Below are positions 28,060-38,102 of a stretch of 64,000 bases of DNA, in pieces. Location: positions 1,417,001 through 1,481,000 of the forward strand of contig NZ_CP015756.1 in NCBI RefSeq assembly GCF_001877035.1, in the 5' to 3' direction. Position 1 is the first letter of the stretch. Each line of letters starts with the position of its first letter. Below the pieces are notes generated by a model. That model was not told the origin of the DNA and searched no databases. It worked only from the letters and a program-made list of their open reading frames with translations. The translations under genes were made by a program, and so were the position numbers. This DNA comes from Clostridium estertheticum subsp. estertheticum (lineage in GTDB: Bacteria; Bacillota; Clostridia; Clostridiales; Clostridiaceae).

Positions 28060-28155
28060 TAGCATTTAAGATAAAATCGAATTTAATATATGTTGTTAGT
28101 TATCATAAACAAATATTACTTTAAAATGACTTAGTAGATATGAGGAGGTAAGAAA

Positions 28156-29772
28156 TTGAAACTTGATCAAAATGGATTAAAGAATTTTGAATTTTGGGAA
28201 GAGCATGCTTTTGAATTACCTAAGTACGACATAGGTAAGATGATAAAACATACTAAAGAAAAGCCTGAATGGTTACATTTTGGAGCAGGAAATATATTTC
28301 GTGCTTTCCCGGCTGTGATTTGTCAAGAATTATTGAATAAAGGTATATTAAATACCGGCATAATAGTTGCTGAAGGATATGATTATGAAATAATTGAAAA
28401 AAGTTATAAAAAATTCGAGAATCTAAGCATTTTAGTAACTTTAAAAGCTGATGGAACACTAGAAAAAAAAGTAATTGGAAGCATTGCAGAATCGTTATGT
28501 GTAGATAGAAATAATTTAAATGACTTTAATAGATTAAAAGAAATATTTAGAGCTAAAACCTTAAAAATGGTTTCATTTACAATTACAGAAAAAGGATATA
28601 GCTTAAAAAATGGTAATGGAGAATTTTTAAAAGATGTTGATAACGATTTTAAAAATGAACCTACAAAAGCTACGAGTTATATTGGAAAGCTTACAGCATT
28701 ATGTTACGAAAGGTTTAAAAATGGAAGGTTGCCATTGACATTAGCAAGCATGGATAATTGTTCGCATAATGGTACAAAACTTGAAAATGCTATAACTACA
28801 TTTGCAAAATATTGGACAGAAAATGAGATGGTAGAAGCTGAATTTTTAACTTATGTAACACAAAATTTATCTTATCCTTGGAGCATGATAGATAAAATAA
28901 CCCCAAGACCTGCAGAATCAGTTATAAAAATGTTAAGTGAGATTGGGATCGAGGATACAGAAGTAATTATGACTTCGAAAAATACATATATTGCGCCATT
29001 TGTTAATGCGGAGCAACCACAGTATTTAGTTATCGAAGATAATTTTAAAAATGGTCGTCTTCCACTTGATAAAGCCGGTGTTATCTATGCAGATAAAGAA
29101 ACTGTTGATAAAGTAGAAAAAATGAAAGTTTGTACTTGTTTAAATCCTCTTCATACGGCGCTTGCTATTTATGGATGTTTATTATCTTATAATAAAATAT
29201 CAGATGAGATGAAAGATAATGAACTTGTAACATTAATAGAGAATATAGGATACGTAGAAGGGTTGCCAGTTGTTGTGGACCCAGGTATTATGTCTCCTAA
29301 AGACTTTATAGATGAGGTGATGAAGGTACGGCTTCCAAATCCATTTATGCCAGATACGCCACAAAGAATTGTTTGTGATACTTCACAAAAATTAGGTGTA
29401 CGGTTTGGTGAGACAATTAAGGCTTATATTAATAATACTGATTTAGATGTTAAAAATCTAACATTTATACCACTTGCTATAGCAGGATGGTGTCGTTATC
29501 TAATGGCTATAGATGACGCAGGCAATAGTTTTGAATTAAGTCCTGACCCTATGCTAAAATCATTAACAAATATAATAAAAAACATTAAAATGAGTGAAAC
29601 TAAAAATGTTCATGAGTATTTACCATTAATTTTATGTAATGAATCAATTTTTGGTGTCAATTTGTATGAAGTAGGACTAGGAGCAAGAATTGAAGATTAC
29701 TTTAAAGAATTAATTAATGGCGAAGGTGCTGTTCGCCTTACATTAAAAAAATATTGTAACTCTAAAATCTAG
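28156..29772 (+). CDS. uxuB: Mannitol dehydrogenase-family reductase (fructuronate reductase, UxuB-like)
   Basis: A 538-residue NAD-dependent polyol dehydrogenase-family enzyme. WLHFGAGNIFRAFP is the N-terminal dinucleotide-binding region, and FTITEKGYSLKNG, LASMDNCSHNG and the downstream VCTCLNPLHTALAIYG block are typical of fructuronate reductase, which makes D-mannonate. The translation start is TTG, supported by a perfect GAGGAGGT (28142-28149). The partner mannonate dehydratase UxuA is not in the window, so the product must be handled by an enzyme coded elsewhere or the substrate differs. Confidence 0.88.
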   Translation: MKLDQNGLKNFEFWEEHAFELPKYDIGKMIKHTKEKPEWLHFGAGNIFRAFPAVICQELLNKGILNTGIIVAEGYDYEIIEKSYKKFENLSILVTLKADGTLEKKVIGSIAESLCVDRNNLNDFNRLKEIFRAKTLKMVSFTITEKGYSLKNGNGEFLKDVDNDFKNEPTKATSYIGKLTALCYERFKNGRLPLTLASMDNCSHNGTKLENAITTFAKYWTENEMVEAEFLTYVTQNLSYPWSMIDKITPRPAESVIKMLSEIGIEDTEVIMTSKNTYIAPFVNAEQPQYLVIEDNFKNGRLPLDKAGVIYADKETVDKVEKMKVCTCLNPLHTALAIYGCLLSYNKISDEMKDNELVTLIENIGYVEGLPVVVDPGIMSPKDFIDEVMKVRLPNPFMPDTPQRIVCDTSQKLGVRFGETIKAYINNTDLDVKNLTFIPLAIAGWCRYLMAIDDAGNSFELSPDPMLKSLTNIIKNIKMSETKNVHEYLPLILCNESIFGVNLYEVGLGARIEDYFKELINGEGAVRLTLKKYCNSKI

Positions 29773-29805
29773 AATATTGGAATTTTTAATAAAAATTGCT
29801 CTAGG

Positions 29806-29816
29806 TATGTTATAAT
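29806..29816 (+). promoter_or_regulatory. Extended -10 promoter before eda
   Basis: TATGTTATAAT is a consensus -10 box with the upstream TG extension; no good -35 is seen. It would give eda and downstream genes an internal promoter. Confidence 0.45.
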
Positions 29817-29861
29817 ATGGTGAGATATTATATTCAAAATATAAAATAAGAGGTGTAAATT

Positions 29862-30506
29862 ATGGAAAGAATAAAAATAGTACAAAAATTAACAGAATAT
29901 GGAATAGTGGCAGTTATTAGAGCAAACTCTAAAGAAGAAGGCGTAAAAATTGTAGATGCTGTTACAAAAGGCGGAATTAATGCAATTGAAGTTACAATGA
30001 CAGTACCAGGTGCAATAGACGTAATTAAAGAATTAACTGAAATATATAAAGATAATGCAGAAGTACTTATTGGAGCAGGAACAGTACTAGATCCTGAAAC
30101 TGCAAGAGCATGTATTTTAGCTGGAGCAAAATATATAGTAAGTCCAAGCTTAAATCCAGAAACTATAAAATTGTGTAATAGATATAGAGTTGCTGTTATG
30201 CCAGGAATTATGACAGTAAAAGAAGCTATCGAAGCACTAGAACTTGGAGTTGAAATAGTAAAAGTATTCCCAGGAAATGTTTTTGGACCACAAATAATAA
30301 GTTCTCTAAAGGGACCATTACCACAAGCTAACTTTATGCCAACAGGTGGAGTATCACTTGATAATGTTAAAGATTGGATAAAAGCAGGAGCGGTAGCAGT
30401 AGGAACTGGTGGAGATTTAACTCGTGGGGCTAAAACAGGAGATTATAAATTAGTAACTGAAACTGCTGTTAAATTTGTTGAAGCAGTTAAAAAAGCAAGA
30501 GCGTAG
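29862..30506 (+). CDS. eda: KDPG/KHG aldolase
   Basis: A 214-residue class I aldolase that splits 2-keto-3-deoxy-6-phosphogluconate into pyruvate and glyceraldehyde-3-phosphate. GIVAVIRA, IEVTMTVPGA with the catalytic Glu, GAGTVLDPE, the Schiff-base lysine in the AKYIVSPSLN region, and FMPTGGVSLDN are all present. It provides the last step of the hexuronate route in this cluster. Confidence 0.96.
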   Translation: MERIKIVQKLTEYGIVAVIRANSKEEGVKIVDAVTKGGINAIEVTMTVPGAIDVIKELTEIYKDNAEVLIGAGTVLDPETARACILAGAKYIVSPSLNPETIKLCNRYRVAVMPGIMTVKEAIEALELGVEIVKVFPGNVFGPQIISSLKGPLPQANFMPTGGVSLDNVKDWIKAGAVAVGTGGDLTRGAKTGDYKLVTETAVKFVEAVKKARA

Positions 30507-30568
30507 AAATCATTAGGTTACATATGAATAAAGAAAATATAGATAGTAAATAAATATGATATTAACTA

Positions 30569-30593
30569 CATGGCATACCTAGGGTATGCCATG
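30569..30593. other. Stable intergenic hairpin between eda and kdgK
   Basis: A perfect 11-bp stem (30569-30579 with 30583-30593) with a TAG loop and no T tract. It probably acts as a processing or stability element, or a weak terminator giving higher eda expression. Confidence 0.7.
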
Positions 30594-30613
30594 AATTTAT
30601 AGGAGGCAATAAT

Positions 30614-31636
30614 ATGGGAAAATTTATAACATTCGGTGAAATAATGCTTAGACTTGCACCAGCTGGTTTTGAAAGATTTGCACAAGCAAAAGAATTTGGA
30701 GCAGTTTATGGTGGTGGAGAAGCAAATGTTGCTGTTTCACTTGCAAACTATGGTAAGGACGCATACTTTGTAACAAAACTACCAAAACATGAAATAGGTC
30801 AAGCAGCAGTAAATGAACTTAGAAAATATGGCGTAAATTCTAGTATGATTGTACGAGGTGGAGATAGAGTAGGCATTTATTATTGTGAAAAAGGAGCATC
30901 TCAAAGACCTTCTAAAGTAATTTACGATAGAGCTTATTCAGCTATTGCAGAAGCAAAAAGAGAAGATTTTAATTGGAAAGAAATATTTAATAATGCAGAA
31001 TGGTTCCATTTTACAGGAATAACACCTGCTTTATCTGATGAATGTGCAGCTATAACACTAGATGCAGTAAAAGCAGCAAAAGAAGCTGGAGTTATGGTAA
31101 GTTGTGATTTGAATTTTAGAAAAAAACTTTGGAGCAGTGAAAAAGCTGGTAAAGTAATGGGAGAAATAGTTAAGTACTGTGATGTAGTTATAGCAAATGA
31201 AGAAGATGCAGAAAAAGTCTTTGGAATTAGTGCAGAAGGAACAGATATAACTGGTGGAACAATAAACGGTGAAGGTTATAAAGAAGTTGCAAGAAAACTT
31301 ACAGATAGATTTAACTTAAAGTATGTTGCAATTACTCTTCGTGAAAGTTTTTCGGCTTCAGATAATGGTTGGTCTGCAATGTTATATAACGGAAAAGATT
31401 TTTATAGTTCAAAGAAATATAGAATGCATATAGTGGACAGAGTTGGTGGTGGAGATTCATTTGGTGCTGGTCTTATATATGGTTTAACATCAGGTTTAAC
31501 AAATCAAGATGCTCTTGAATATGCAGTTGCGGCTTCTTGCCTTAAGCACACTGTAGAAGGAGATTTCAATCTTGTATCAAAAGATGAAGTAGAAACACTT
31601 ATGAACGGTGATGCTTCTGGAAGGGTGCAAAGATAA
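30614..31636 (+). CDS. kdgK: 2-keto-3-deoxygluconate kinase (PfkB family), copy 1
   Basis: A 340-residue PfkB carbohydrate kinase. GGGEANVAVSLANYG near the N terminus, the VIYDRAYSAI substrate region, and the catalytic anion-hole motif DRVGGGDSFGAGL are present. It should phosphorylate KDG to KDPG for Eda. It is followed after 2 bases by a second PfkB kinase gene of only distant similarity, so duplication of function rather than a recent tandem duplication is suggested. Confidence 0.92.
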   Translation: MGKFITFGEIMLRLAPAGFERFAQAKEFGAVYGGGEANVAVSLANYGKDAYFVTKLPKHEIGQAAVNELRKYGVNSSMIVRGGDRVGIYYCEKGASQRPSKVIYDRAYSAIAEAKREDFNWKEIFNNAEWFHFTGITPALSDECAAITLDAVKAAKEAGVMVSCDLNFRKKLWSSEKAGKVMGEIVKYCDVVIANEEDAEKVFGISAEGTDITGGTINGEGYKEVARKLTDRFNLKYVAITLRESFSASDNGWSAMLYNGKDFYSSKKYRMHIVDRVGGGDSFGAGLIYGLTSGLTNQDALEYAVAASCLKHTVEGDFNLVSKDEVETLMNGDASGRVQR

Positions 31637-31638
31637 AT

Positions 31639-32586
31639 ATGGATGTAATTACTTTTGGAGAGTCTATGGTCTTATTTGGTCCAGATTCTTCGGGGCCATT
31701 AAGATATGTTCAGAATTTCAATAAATCTATAGCAGGTGCTGAGTCCAATGTTGCAATAGCACTTGCAAAACTTGGACATCAGGTTGGTTGGTTTTCAAAA
31801 CTTGGAGACGATGAATTCGGAAGGTACATTCAAACTACAATAAGAGGCGAAGGCGTAGATGTGTCCAAAGTAATTTTTGAGCCTGGTAAAAATACAGGCA
31901 TATTATTTAAGGAAAGATTTATGCATTCTAATCCTAATGTATATTATTATAGAAAAGGGTCGGCAGCGAGTACATTGAGGCCTGAGGAATTAGATGCAGC
32001 ATATATTAAAAACACAAAAATACTTCATATTACGGGTATAACACCTGCACTTTCAGAGAGTTGCAAAAAAACTTTATTTAAGGCTATAGAAATTGCAAAA
32101 AGTAATAATGTTTTGGTGTCTTTTGACCCTAATATTAGACTTAAATTATGGAACAAGGAAGAGGCAGTCCCAGTTTTACTTGAAATTGCAAAACACTCAG
32201 ATATAATCTTCCCAGGTATTGATGAAGGAGAAATGCTCCTTGGGCTTACAAAACCTGAAGATATTGCACTAGCTTTTATGAAGATGGGATGTAAAATTGT
32301 AGCTGTAAAACTTGGAAAAGAAGGGTGCTATGTAACCGATTCAGTAAATAAACTATACGTAAATTCATATATATGTGAAAACCCACAGGATACTGTTGGA
32401 GCTGGGGATGGTTTTTCTGCAGGTTTTCTTTCAGGTATGTTAAATAAATTAGATTTAAGAGCATGCGCAGAATATGCAAACGGAGTTGGAGCCATGGCGG
32501 TCCTCGTAAAGGGAGATATGGAAGGTTATCCAAATAATGAACAACTTATGGCATTTATTGGAAAGACTAAAACAATCGAAAGATAG
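31639..32586 (+). CDS. PfkB-family sugar kinase, KDG-kinase-like, copy 2
   Basis: A 315-residue PfkB kinase. GAESNVAIALAKLG, the YYYRKGSAAS block typical of Bacillus/Thermus KDG kinases, SFDPNIR and the C-terminal DTVGAGDGFSAGF are intact. The start is 2 bases after the previous stop, so translation is coupled. It could be a second KDG kinase or act on a related keto-deoxy sugar acid such as one from galacturonate or another uronate. Confidence 0.9.
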   Translation: MDVITFGESMVLFGPDSSGPLRYVQNFNKSIAGAESNVAIALAKLGHQVGWFSKLGDDEFGRYIQTTIRGEGVDVSKVIFEPGKNTGILFKERFMHSNPNVYYYRKGSAASTLRPEELDAAYIKNTKILHITGITPALSESCKKTLFKAIEIAKSNNVLVSFDPNIRLKLWNKEEAVPVLLEIAKHSDIIFPGIDEGEMLLGLTKPEDIALAFMKMGCKIVAVKLGKEGCYVTDSVNKLYVNSYICENPQDTVGAGDGFSAGFLSGMLNKLDLRACAEYANGVGAMAVLVKGDMEGYPNNEQLMAFIGKTKTIER

Positions 32587-32598
32587 GGAGGAATAAGA

Positions 32599-34047
32599 AT
32601 GAATTTAAATAAAGAGACATATAAGGAATATAAACAGTATCCTGAAAGAGTGCTTCAATTTGGAGAAGGAAATTTTTTAAGAGCTTTTGTTGATTGGCAA
32701 ATTGATAAAATGAATAAAGAGGCAGGATTTAATGGTAGTGTAGTAGTAGTTCAACCTATTGAAAATGGTTTGGTAGATAAATTAAACGATCAAGATGGTT
32801 TATATACTTTATACTTACAAGGCATGAACGACGGTAAAGCAATTGCAGAGCATTCAGTAATTAATAGCATAAGCCGTGGTATAAATCCTTATACACAGCA
32901 TGATGAATATATGAAGATTGCTGAAAATAAAGATTTAAGATTTGTATTTTCAAATACAACAGAAGCAGGAATCGCATATGATGAAAAGGATAAGCTAGAA
33001 GATATTCCTCAAAAAAGTTTCCCCGGAAAATTAACAGCACTTTTATATAATAGATTTAAATTTTTTAACGGACAAAAGGATAAGGGATTAATAATGATTC
33101 CTTGTGAACTAATTGATAGAAACGGTGATAAACTTAAAGAAATAATTCTTAAGTATGCTAAACTTTGGAATTTAGAAGGAGAGTTTGCTCTTTGGATAAA
33201 TGAAGCTAATACTTTTTGTTCAACACTTGTTGATAGAATAGTTCCAGGTTACCCAAGAGATACTATAAAAGAGATAACAGAGGAACTTGGATACGTGGAT
33301 AATTTAGTTGTTGTTGGAGAGCATTTTCACCTTTTCATTATAGAAGGACCAAAATGGATTGAAAATGAGTTTCCAGCAAGCAAAGCGGGACTTAATGTTA
33401 TGTTCGTTAAAGCTATGGCCCCATATAGAACAAGAAAGGTAAGAATACTCAATGGATCACATACATCACTCGTACCAGTATCATATCTTTATGGTTTAAA
33501 TACAGTTGCAGAATCTGTTGACCATGAAGTAATTGGTAAATTTATTCGCGATACAATTTATGAAGAAATAATTTCTACATTAGATCTTCCTAAGGAAGAG
33601 TTGTCATATTATGCAAAAGTTGTTCTTGAAAGATTTATGAATCCTTTTGTTAAACATTATTTAATGAGTATCTCTTTAAATTCAATGTCTAAATATGAAA
33701 CAAGAGATTTACCTTCATTATTACAATTTGTAAAAGTAAAGAATGAATTACCAAAAAGATTAGTATTTTCTTTAGCTGCGCTTATGGAATTTTATAAAGG
33801 CAAAAGAGGAGAAGAAATAATCAAACTATCTGATGATGTTGATGTTTTAGAACTTTATAAAACTCAGTGGGATAAATGTGATGGAAGTGAAGTAGCGTTA
33901 AGAAAGCTTGTAACTACAATACTTGCATACAAGAAAGTTTGGAAAATGGACTTAAATGAAGTTAAGGGCTTAACAGAAGCAGTAACACATAATTTATTAA
34001 ACATTGAAAAAATTGGAATTAAAGAAGCTATTAAAGAAGTTCTTTAA
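32599..34047 (+). CDS. uxaB: Tagaturonate reductase (altronate oxidoreductase)
   Basis: A 482-residue member of the polyol dehydrogenase family, distinct from the UxuB-like gene. [28 protein letters not shown], the [12 protein letters not shown] block and [17 protein letters not shown] are UxaB signatures. It reduces tagaturonate to altronate, the galacturonate branch. It is 12 bases behind the second kinase with a GGGAGGAA site. Its stop codon begins the structured element at 34044. Confidence 0.95.
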   Translation: MNLNKETYKEYKQYPERVLQFGEGNFLRAFVDWQIDKMNKEAGFNGSVVVVQPIENGLVDKLNDQDGLYTLYLQGMNDGKAIAEHSVINSISRGINPYTQHDEYMKIAENKDLRFVFSNTTEAGIAYDEKDKLEDIPQKSFPGKLTALLYNRFKFFNGQKDKGLIMIPCELIDRNGDKLKEIILKYAKLWNLEGEFALWINEANTFCSTLVDRIVPGYPRDTIKEITEELGYVDNLVVVGEHFHLFIIEGPKWIENEFPASKAGLNVMFVKAMAPYRTRKVRILNGSHTSLVPVSYLYGLNTVAESVDHEVIGKFIRDTIYEEIISTLDLPKEELSYYAKVVLERFMNPFVKHYLMSISLNSMSKYETRDLPSLLQFVKVKNELPKRLVFSLAALMEFYKGKRGEEIIKLSDDVDVLELYKTQWDKCDGSEVALRKLVTTILAYKKVWKMDLNEVKGLTEAVTHNLLNIEKIGIKEAIKEVL

Positions 34048-34119
34048 AGACATTAAAAAAATAAAATCCCCTACTTTAATTAGTGGGGGATAAATACTAT
34101 CTCCATCTAAAGTCGTTAA
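34044..34119 (+). other. Structured intergenic element similar to that at 24451
   Basis: TTAAAGAC at the uxaB stop can pair with GTCGTTAA (34112-34119, one mismatch). Between them is a 10-bp hairpin (34066-34075 with 34082-34091) without a T tail. The right part, ATAAATA then AAGTCGTTAAT, resembles the element upstream of the rhomboid gene. Confidence 0.5.
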
Positions 34120-34165
34120 TATTACAGCTGCGAAGATGATATCTTATGAAAGTGAGGAAATGCTT

Positions 34166-35653
34166 ATGAAAAATGTAATACAGATAAATGAAAATGATAA
34201 TATAGTAGTTGTGCTAAAAGATTTATCAAAGGGTGAAGTTATATCCATAAGTAATAAAGAAGTAACATTAAAAGAAGACGTTAAGAGAGGACATAAGATA
34301 GCTACCCAGGATATTAGTTTGGGTGGAAATATTATAAAATATGGATTTCCTATAGGGCATTCAATTGTTGATGTTTTTAAGGGCGAATGGGTTCATACTC
34401 ATAATATAAAAACAAACTTGGATGGAATAAAGGAATATACCTTTAACCAAAAGCTTATAGAAAATAGTTATAAAAATAGAAATTTGACTTTTAATGGCTA
34501 TAAAAGAGAAAATGGGAATGTAGGCATTAGAAATGAGCTTTGGATAGTTCCGACTGTTGGTTGCGTAAATGGTATAGCTGATAGAATTATTGATAGATTT
34601 AAAGAAATGGTAGGTAATTTATCTATAGATAACGTTTTAGTATTAAAACATAATTATGGTTGCTCACAACTTGGTGAGGATCATATAAGTACAAGGACAA
34701 TACTTGGTGATGCAGTTAAACATCCCAATAATGGTGGAGTTTTAGTATTAGGACTTGGATGCGAAAATAATACTATGGTAGATTTTAAAAAATCTTTGGG
34801 TAAGTTTAATGAAAAAAGAGTAAAGTTTTTGATTTCTCAAGAAGTTTCTGATGAAATACAAGAAGGCGCCAATATGCTTGTAGAACTTTATGAAAATATG
34901 AGGACCGATAAGCGTGAAGTCTGTAGTTTATCTGAACTTAAAATAGGTTTAAAATGTGGAGGGTCTGATGGATTTTCAGGTATAACTGGTAACCCCCTTG
35001 TAGGGAAATTTTCTGATTTTCTTGTAGCTCAAGGTGGAACCACAGTTCTTACAGAAGTGCCTGAAATGTTTGGAGCGGAAACTCTTCTAATGGCTAGATC
35101 AAAAAATGAAGAGGTATTTAATAAAACTGTTCATTTAATTAATGATTTTAAAGAATATTTTATGAAGTATGATCAACCGGTATATGAGAATCCTTCACCA
35201 GGAAATAAAGCGGGGGGAATAACTACTCTTGAAGATAAATCTTTAGGTTGTACACAAAAAGCAGGTACTGCTACTGTGGTAGATGTTCTTAAATATGGTG
35301 AGACATTAAAAGAAAAAGGACTTAATCTATTAAGTGCTCCAGGTAATGACTTAGTGGCCGCTTCTGCCCTAGCATCAGCTGGTTGTCAAATGGTCCTTTT
35401 CACAACAGGTAGAGGAACTCCATTTGGAAGTTTTGTACCTACAATGAAGATTTCAACAAATACTCAAATATTTGAATTAAAACCTCATTGGATTGATTTC
35501 AATGCTGGAAGTCTAACTCAAAATATGACTTTAGATGATTTGAATGAAGAATTTATAGTATATATAATTAAAGTAGCTAGTGGAGAACTTGTAAATAATG
35601 AAAAGAATAATTTTAGAGAACTCGCTATTTTTAAGAGTGGAGTTACATTATAA
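34166..35653 (+). CDS. uxaA: Altronate dehydratase
   Basis: A 495-residue UxaA-type dehydratase: an N-terminal SAF domain (about 1-90, with GHKIATQDISLGGNIIKYG) joined to the catalytic domain (NGYKRENGNVGIRNELWIVPTVGCVN; LKHNYGCSQLGEDH with the likely metal-site Cys/His). It converts altronate to KDG. ATG 34166 is chosen by its spacing from GTGAGGA; an ATG at 34136 has no such site. It uses the product of the uxaB gene before it. Confidence 0.95.
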   Translation: MKNVIQINENDNIVVVLKDLSKGEVISISNKEVTLKEDVKRGHKIATQDISLGGNIIKYGFPIGHSIVDVFKGEWVHTHNIKTNLDGIKEYTFNQKLIENSYKNRNLTFNGYKRENGNVGIRNELWIVPTVGCVNGIADRIIDRFKEMVGNLSIDNVLVLKHNYGCSQLGEDHISTRTILGDAVKHPNNGGVLVLGLGCENNTMVDFKKSLGKFNEKRVKFLISQEVSDEIQEGANMLVELYENMRTDKREVCSLSELKIGLKCGGSDGFSGITGNPLVGKFSDFLVAQGGTTVLTEVPEMFGAETLLMARSKNEEVFNKTVHLINDFKEYFMKYDQPVYENPSPGNKAGGITTLEDKSLGCTQKAGTATVVDVLKYGETLKEKGLNLLSAPGNDLVAASALASAGCQMVLFTTGRGTPFGSFVPTMKISTNTQIFELKPHWIDFNAGSLTQNMTLDDLNEEFIVYIIKVASGELVNNEKNNFRELAIFKSGVTL

Positions 35654-35661
35654 GTCTCCAT

Positions 35662-35715
35662 AATTACCGTTATTGTCGCCTGATATTATGATGATAATAA
35701 CGGGATTAGTTTTTT
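35662..35715 (+). terminator. Terminator after uxaA
   Basis: CCGTTATT (35667-35674) pairs with AATAACGG (35696-35703) with extra outer pairs, and a T6 run follows at 35710-35715. Confidence 0.7.
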
Positions 35716-35771
35716 GTTATTAATGTTATTAGATATAAGTAATTAAAAAAATAAATTTGGAGGAGTAATAA

Positions 35772-36221
35772 ATGATAATTAATAAATTAAGTAATGCGGA
35801 GCAATATTATGGTATATCACAAAGAATTGAAGCGGGATTAAAATATCTTAAAAATACAGATTTAGAAAAGCTTGAGATAGGTAAATATGAAATTGATGGA
35901 AAAAATATTATTGCGGTAGTTTCTGAATATGAAACAAAAGACATTGAGAAGGGCAAATGGGAAGCACACAAAAAACATATTGATATACAATTCGTAGTTT
36001 CAGGAAAAGAAAAAATAGGATATGCTTATATTAATGAAATGAAAGAAAGTAGTGAATATGATGAAGAAAAAGATGTTGTTTTCCTTAAAGGTGAAGGAGA
36101 TATGTTATTGGTAAATGAAGGTACATTCGCTATATTTGCACCAGAAGATGTCCATATGCCAACAATTAATGCTGGAAATAGAAATCATGTAAAAAAAGTA
36201 GTTGTAAAAATTTTAGTGTAG
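35772..36221 (+). CDS. YhcH/YjgK/YiaL-family cupin protein
   Basis: A 149-residue beta-barrel protein of the DUF386 family (EbgC-like). KWEAHKKHIDIQFVVSG carries the metal-binding histidines and glutamate region, and FAIFAPEDVHMPTI the C-terminal cupin His. Family members sit in sugar-acid and sialic-acid gene sets and are thought to bind or mutarotate sugars; no exact reaction can be given here. GGAGGAG at 35759-35765 supports the start. Confidence 0.92.
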   Translation: MIINKLSNAEQYYGISQRIEAGLKYLKNTDLEKLEIGKYEIDGKNIIAVVSEYETKDIEKGKWEAHKKHIDIQFVVSGKEKIGYAYINEMKESSEYDEEKDVVFLKGEGDMLLVNEGTFAIFAPEDVHMPTINAGNRNHVKKVVVKILV

Positions 36222-36337
36222 ATTTTAATTAAATATTGCAAATATCAAGATAAGAACTATGATATTTGTAATATTTACTAAATGGAATCTAGAATATTAA
36301 GTTTGATTGTTAAAAAAACTACAATTTGAAAATAATT

Positions 36338-36353
36338 ATGTTAACGATAACAA
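36338..36353. promoter_or_regulatory. LacI-type operator, upstream site at transporter promoter
   Basis: ATGTTAACGATAACAA differs from the perfect site at 36402 at two positions. It lies just ahead of the -35 box. Confidence 0.6.
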
Positions 36354-36359
36354 TTTGTA

Positions 36360-36388
36360 TTGATTTTTAAAAAGAATAAGGTTATAAT
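36360..36388 (+). promoter_or_regulatory. Promoter of the hexuronate symporter gene
   Basis: TTGATT (36360-36365), a 17-base spacer and TATAAT (36383-36388) lie between two operator sites. The predicted leader is about 285 bases long. Confidence 0.65.
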
Positions 36389-36401
36389 TAAAAATAAGTA
36401 A

Positions 36402-36417
36402 TTGTTAACGTTAACAA
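36402..36417. promoter_or_regulatory. LacI-type operator, perfect palindrome
   Basis: TTGTTAACGTTAACAA is a perfect 16-bp palindrome 13 bases past the -10 box. A weaker, half-matching site ATGTTAACGTGTGCAA is at 36546-36561. Otherwise this gap (36222-36680) holds an AAGGAGG at 36439-36445 with no start codon behind it. Confidence 0.8.
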
Positions 36418-36680
36418 AAAGTGCGTTTAATCTTGAAAAAGGAGGTAAAACATACAAATTATCGTAAATCAGTCAAACTTATATCATTAAACTAATATTG
36501 TAATAAATATAAAAAAATGGTTTAAGTGTGTGCTTATGTAAAAAGATGTTAACGTGTGCAAAAGTAATTTAAGAATAACCTTTATTGTTATATTTCGTGA
36601 ATACAAATCATAACTAAAGAAACAATAATTGAAATGAACTTTTCAAAGAATACAATTTTAATTAACAGAAGGAGCATAAA

Positions 36681-38021
36681 ATGAAAAAATTAACTTTTAA
36701 AGAAAAAATTTCATATGGATTTGGTGACATGGGAAATGGATTTATGTTTGACATGGGGCAATTGTATCTACTTAAGTTTTTTACAGATATTGCAGGAATT
36801 CCAGCAGCTGTTGCAGGAGGCATCTTTTTATTCACAAAATTATTTGATGCAATAGTTGATCCACTAGCTGGAACTTTTATTGATTCAAGAAAAGGAAAAC
36901 CTGGCGCAGGAAAGTATAGACAAATTATGCTTTTAGCCAGTATAATACTTGCAATTATATCAGTATTTGTATTTTTAGCGCCTGATTTTTCACTTAAAGG
37001 TAAAATAATATACGCATATGGATCATATATGGCTTGGGGCGTTGCATACTCATTTACAAATATTCCTTATGGAACACTTGCGGCTACTATGACCCAAGAT
37101 CCTCAAGAAAGAACATCGCTTGCATCTTTTAGGCAATTAGGTAGTACTATGGCTTTGCTAATATCAACTGTAGTTGTAGTACCTCTTGTTGCAAAATTTA
37201 ACAATCCAAACTTAGGATGGCCAGTTGCCATTGGTATTATGGCACTGTTTGGCATAGGTTCATTTTATGTAACATTTAGAAACTGTAGAGAAAATATACC
37301 AGTAGCTAAAGTAGAAACTCAAAAAATAGATTTTAAAGATATAGTAAAAACAATATTTACAAATAGACCATTACTTGTACTAATTTTAATGACAATATTC
37401 TCAATTTCAGCATTTAACCTTAGATCAGCAATGTTATTATATTTTTGCCAGTATAATCTTGGTAACAAGGGATTAATGGCTTATGTAGGATTTGTTGCTA
37501 TAGGTTGTTCATTACTAGGTGTTGTGGCTATGCCCATATTATCAAAGAGATTTGGTAAGAAAAATACAGTTATAATCGGGTTTGCAATAAGTATTATTGC
37601 TGATTTATTAAACTTTATTATTCCACTACATTTAGTTACATTTATAATACTTCAAAGTATTGCATATTTCGGACTAAGTATTCCTAATGGAATGACTTGG
37701 GCATTAGTTTCTGATGCTATTGATTATGGTGAATGGAAAACTGGAGAAAAAAGAGGAGCTATAACTTATTCCGTATTTAATTTTTCAAGAAAAATAGCTC
37801 AGTCAGTAGCTGGATTCGCCGCTGGAATTGGTTTATCATTAACAGGATATATACCAAAGGTAGCACAAACGGCAGGTGCATTATTTGGTATAAAGGGATT
37901 ACTTCTATTGTATCCAGCTTTTGCTCTTGGAATTGCAATACTTGTAATCAGTACATTATATAATTTAACAGATAAAAAATATCTTGAAATAGCAAGTGAC
38001 CTTAGAAAAAGAAACTCATAA
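36681..38021 (+). CDS. GPH-family (glycoside-pentoside-hexuronide) cation symporter
   Basis: A 446-residue protein with 12 predicted membrane helices and GPH family signatures: KISYGFGDMGNGFMFDMGQLYLLKF at the start, DAIVDPLAGTFIDSRKGKPGAGKYR after helix 2 and the long DAIDYGEWKTGEKRGAITYSVFNF loop. The family takes up uronides and glycosides with Na+ or H+. Position and operator control make hexuronate or oligouronide uptake likely. AGAAGGAG supports the start. Confidence 0.93.
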   Translation: MKKLTFKEKISYGFGDMGNGFMFDMGQLYLLKFFTDIAGIPAAVAGGIFLFTKLFDAIVDPLAGTFIDSRKGKPGAGKYRQIMLLASIILAIISVFVFLAPDFSLKGKIIYAYGSYMAWGVAYSFTNIPYGTLAATMTQDPQERTSLASFRQLGSTMALLISTVVVVPLVAKFNNPNLGWPVAIGIMALFGIGSFYVTFRNCRENIPVAKVETQKIDFKDIVKTIFTNRPLLVLILMTIFSISAFNLRSAMLLYFCQYNLGNKGLMAYVGFVAIGCSLLGVVAMPILSKRFGKKNTVIIGFAISIIADLLNFIIPLHLVTFIILQSIAYFGLSIPNGMTWALVSDAIDYGEWKTGEKRGAITYSVFNFSRKIAQSVAGFAAGIGLSLTGYIPKVAQTAGALFGIKGLLLLYPAFALGIAILVISTLYNLTDKKYLEIASDLRKRNS

Positions 38022-38102
38022 AACAAATAGATGAAAACTATTACAAAGTATGGATTTAATGTTACAATTATATTAAGATGTTTAAAAAAGGGGAGATTTA
38101 AT

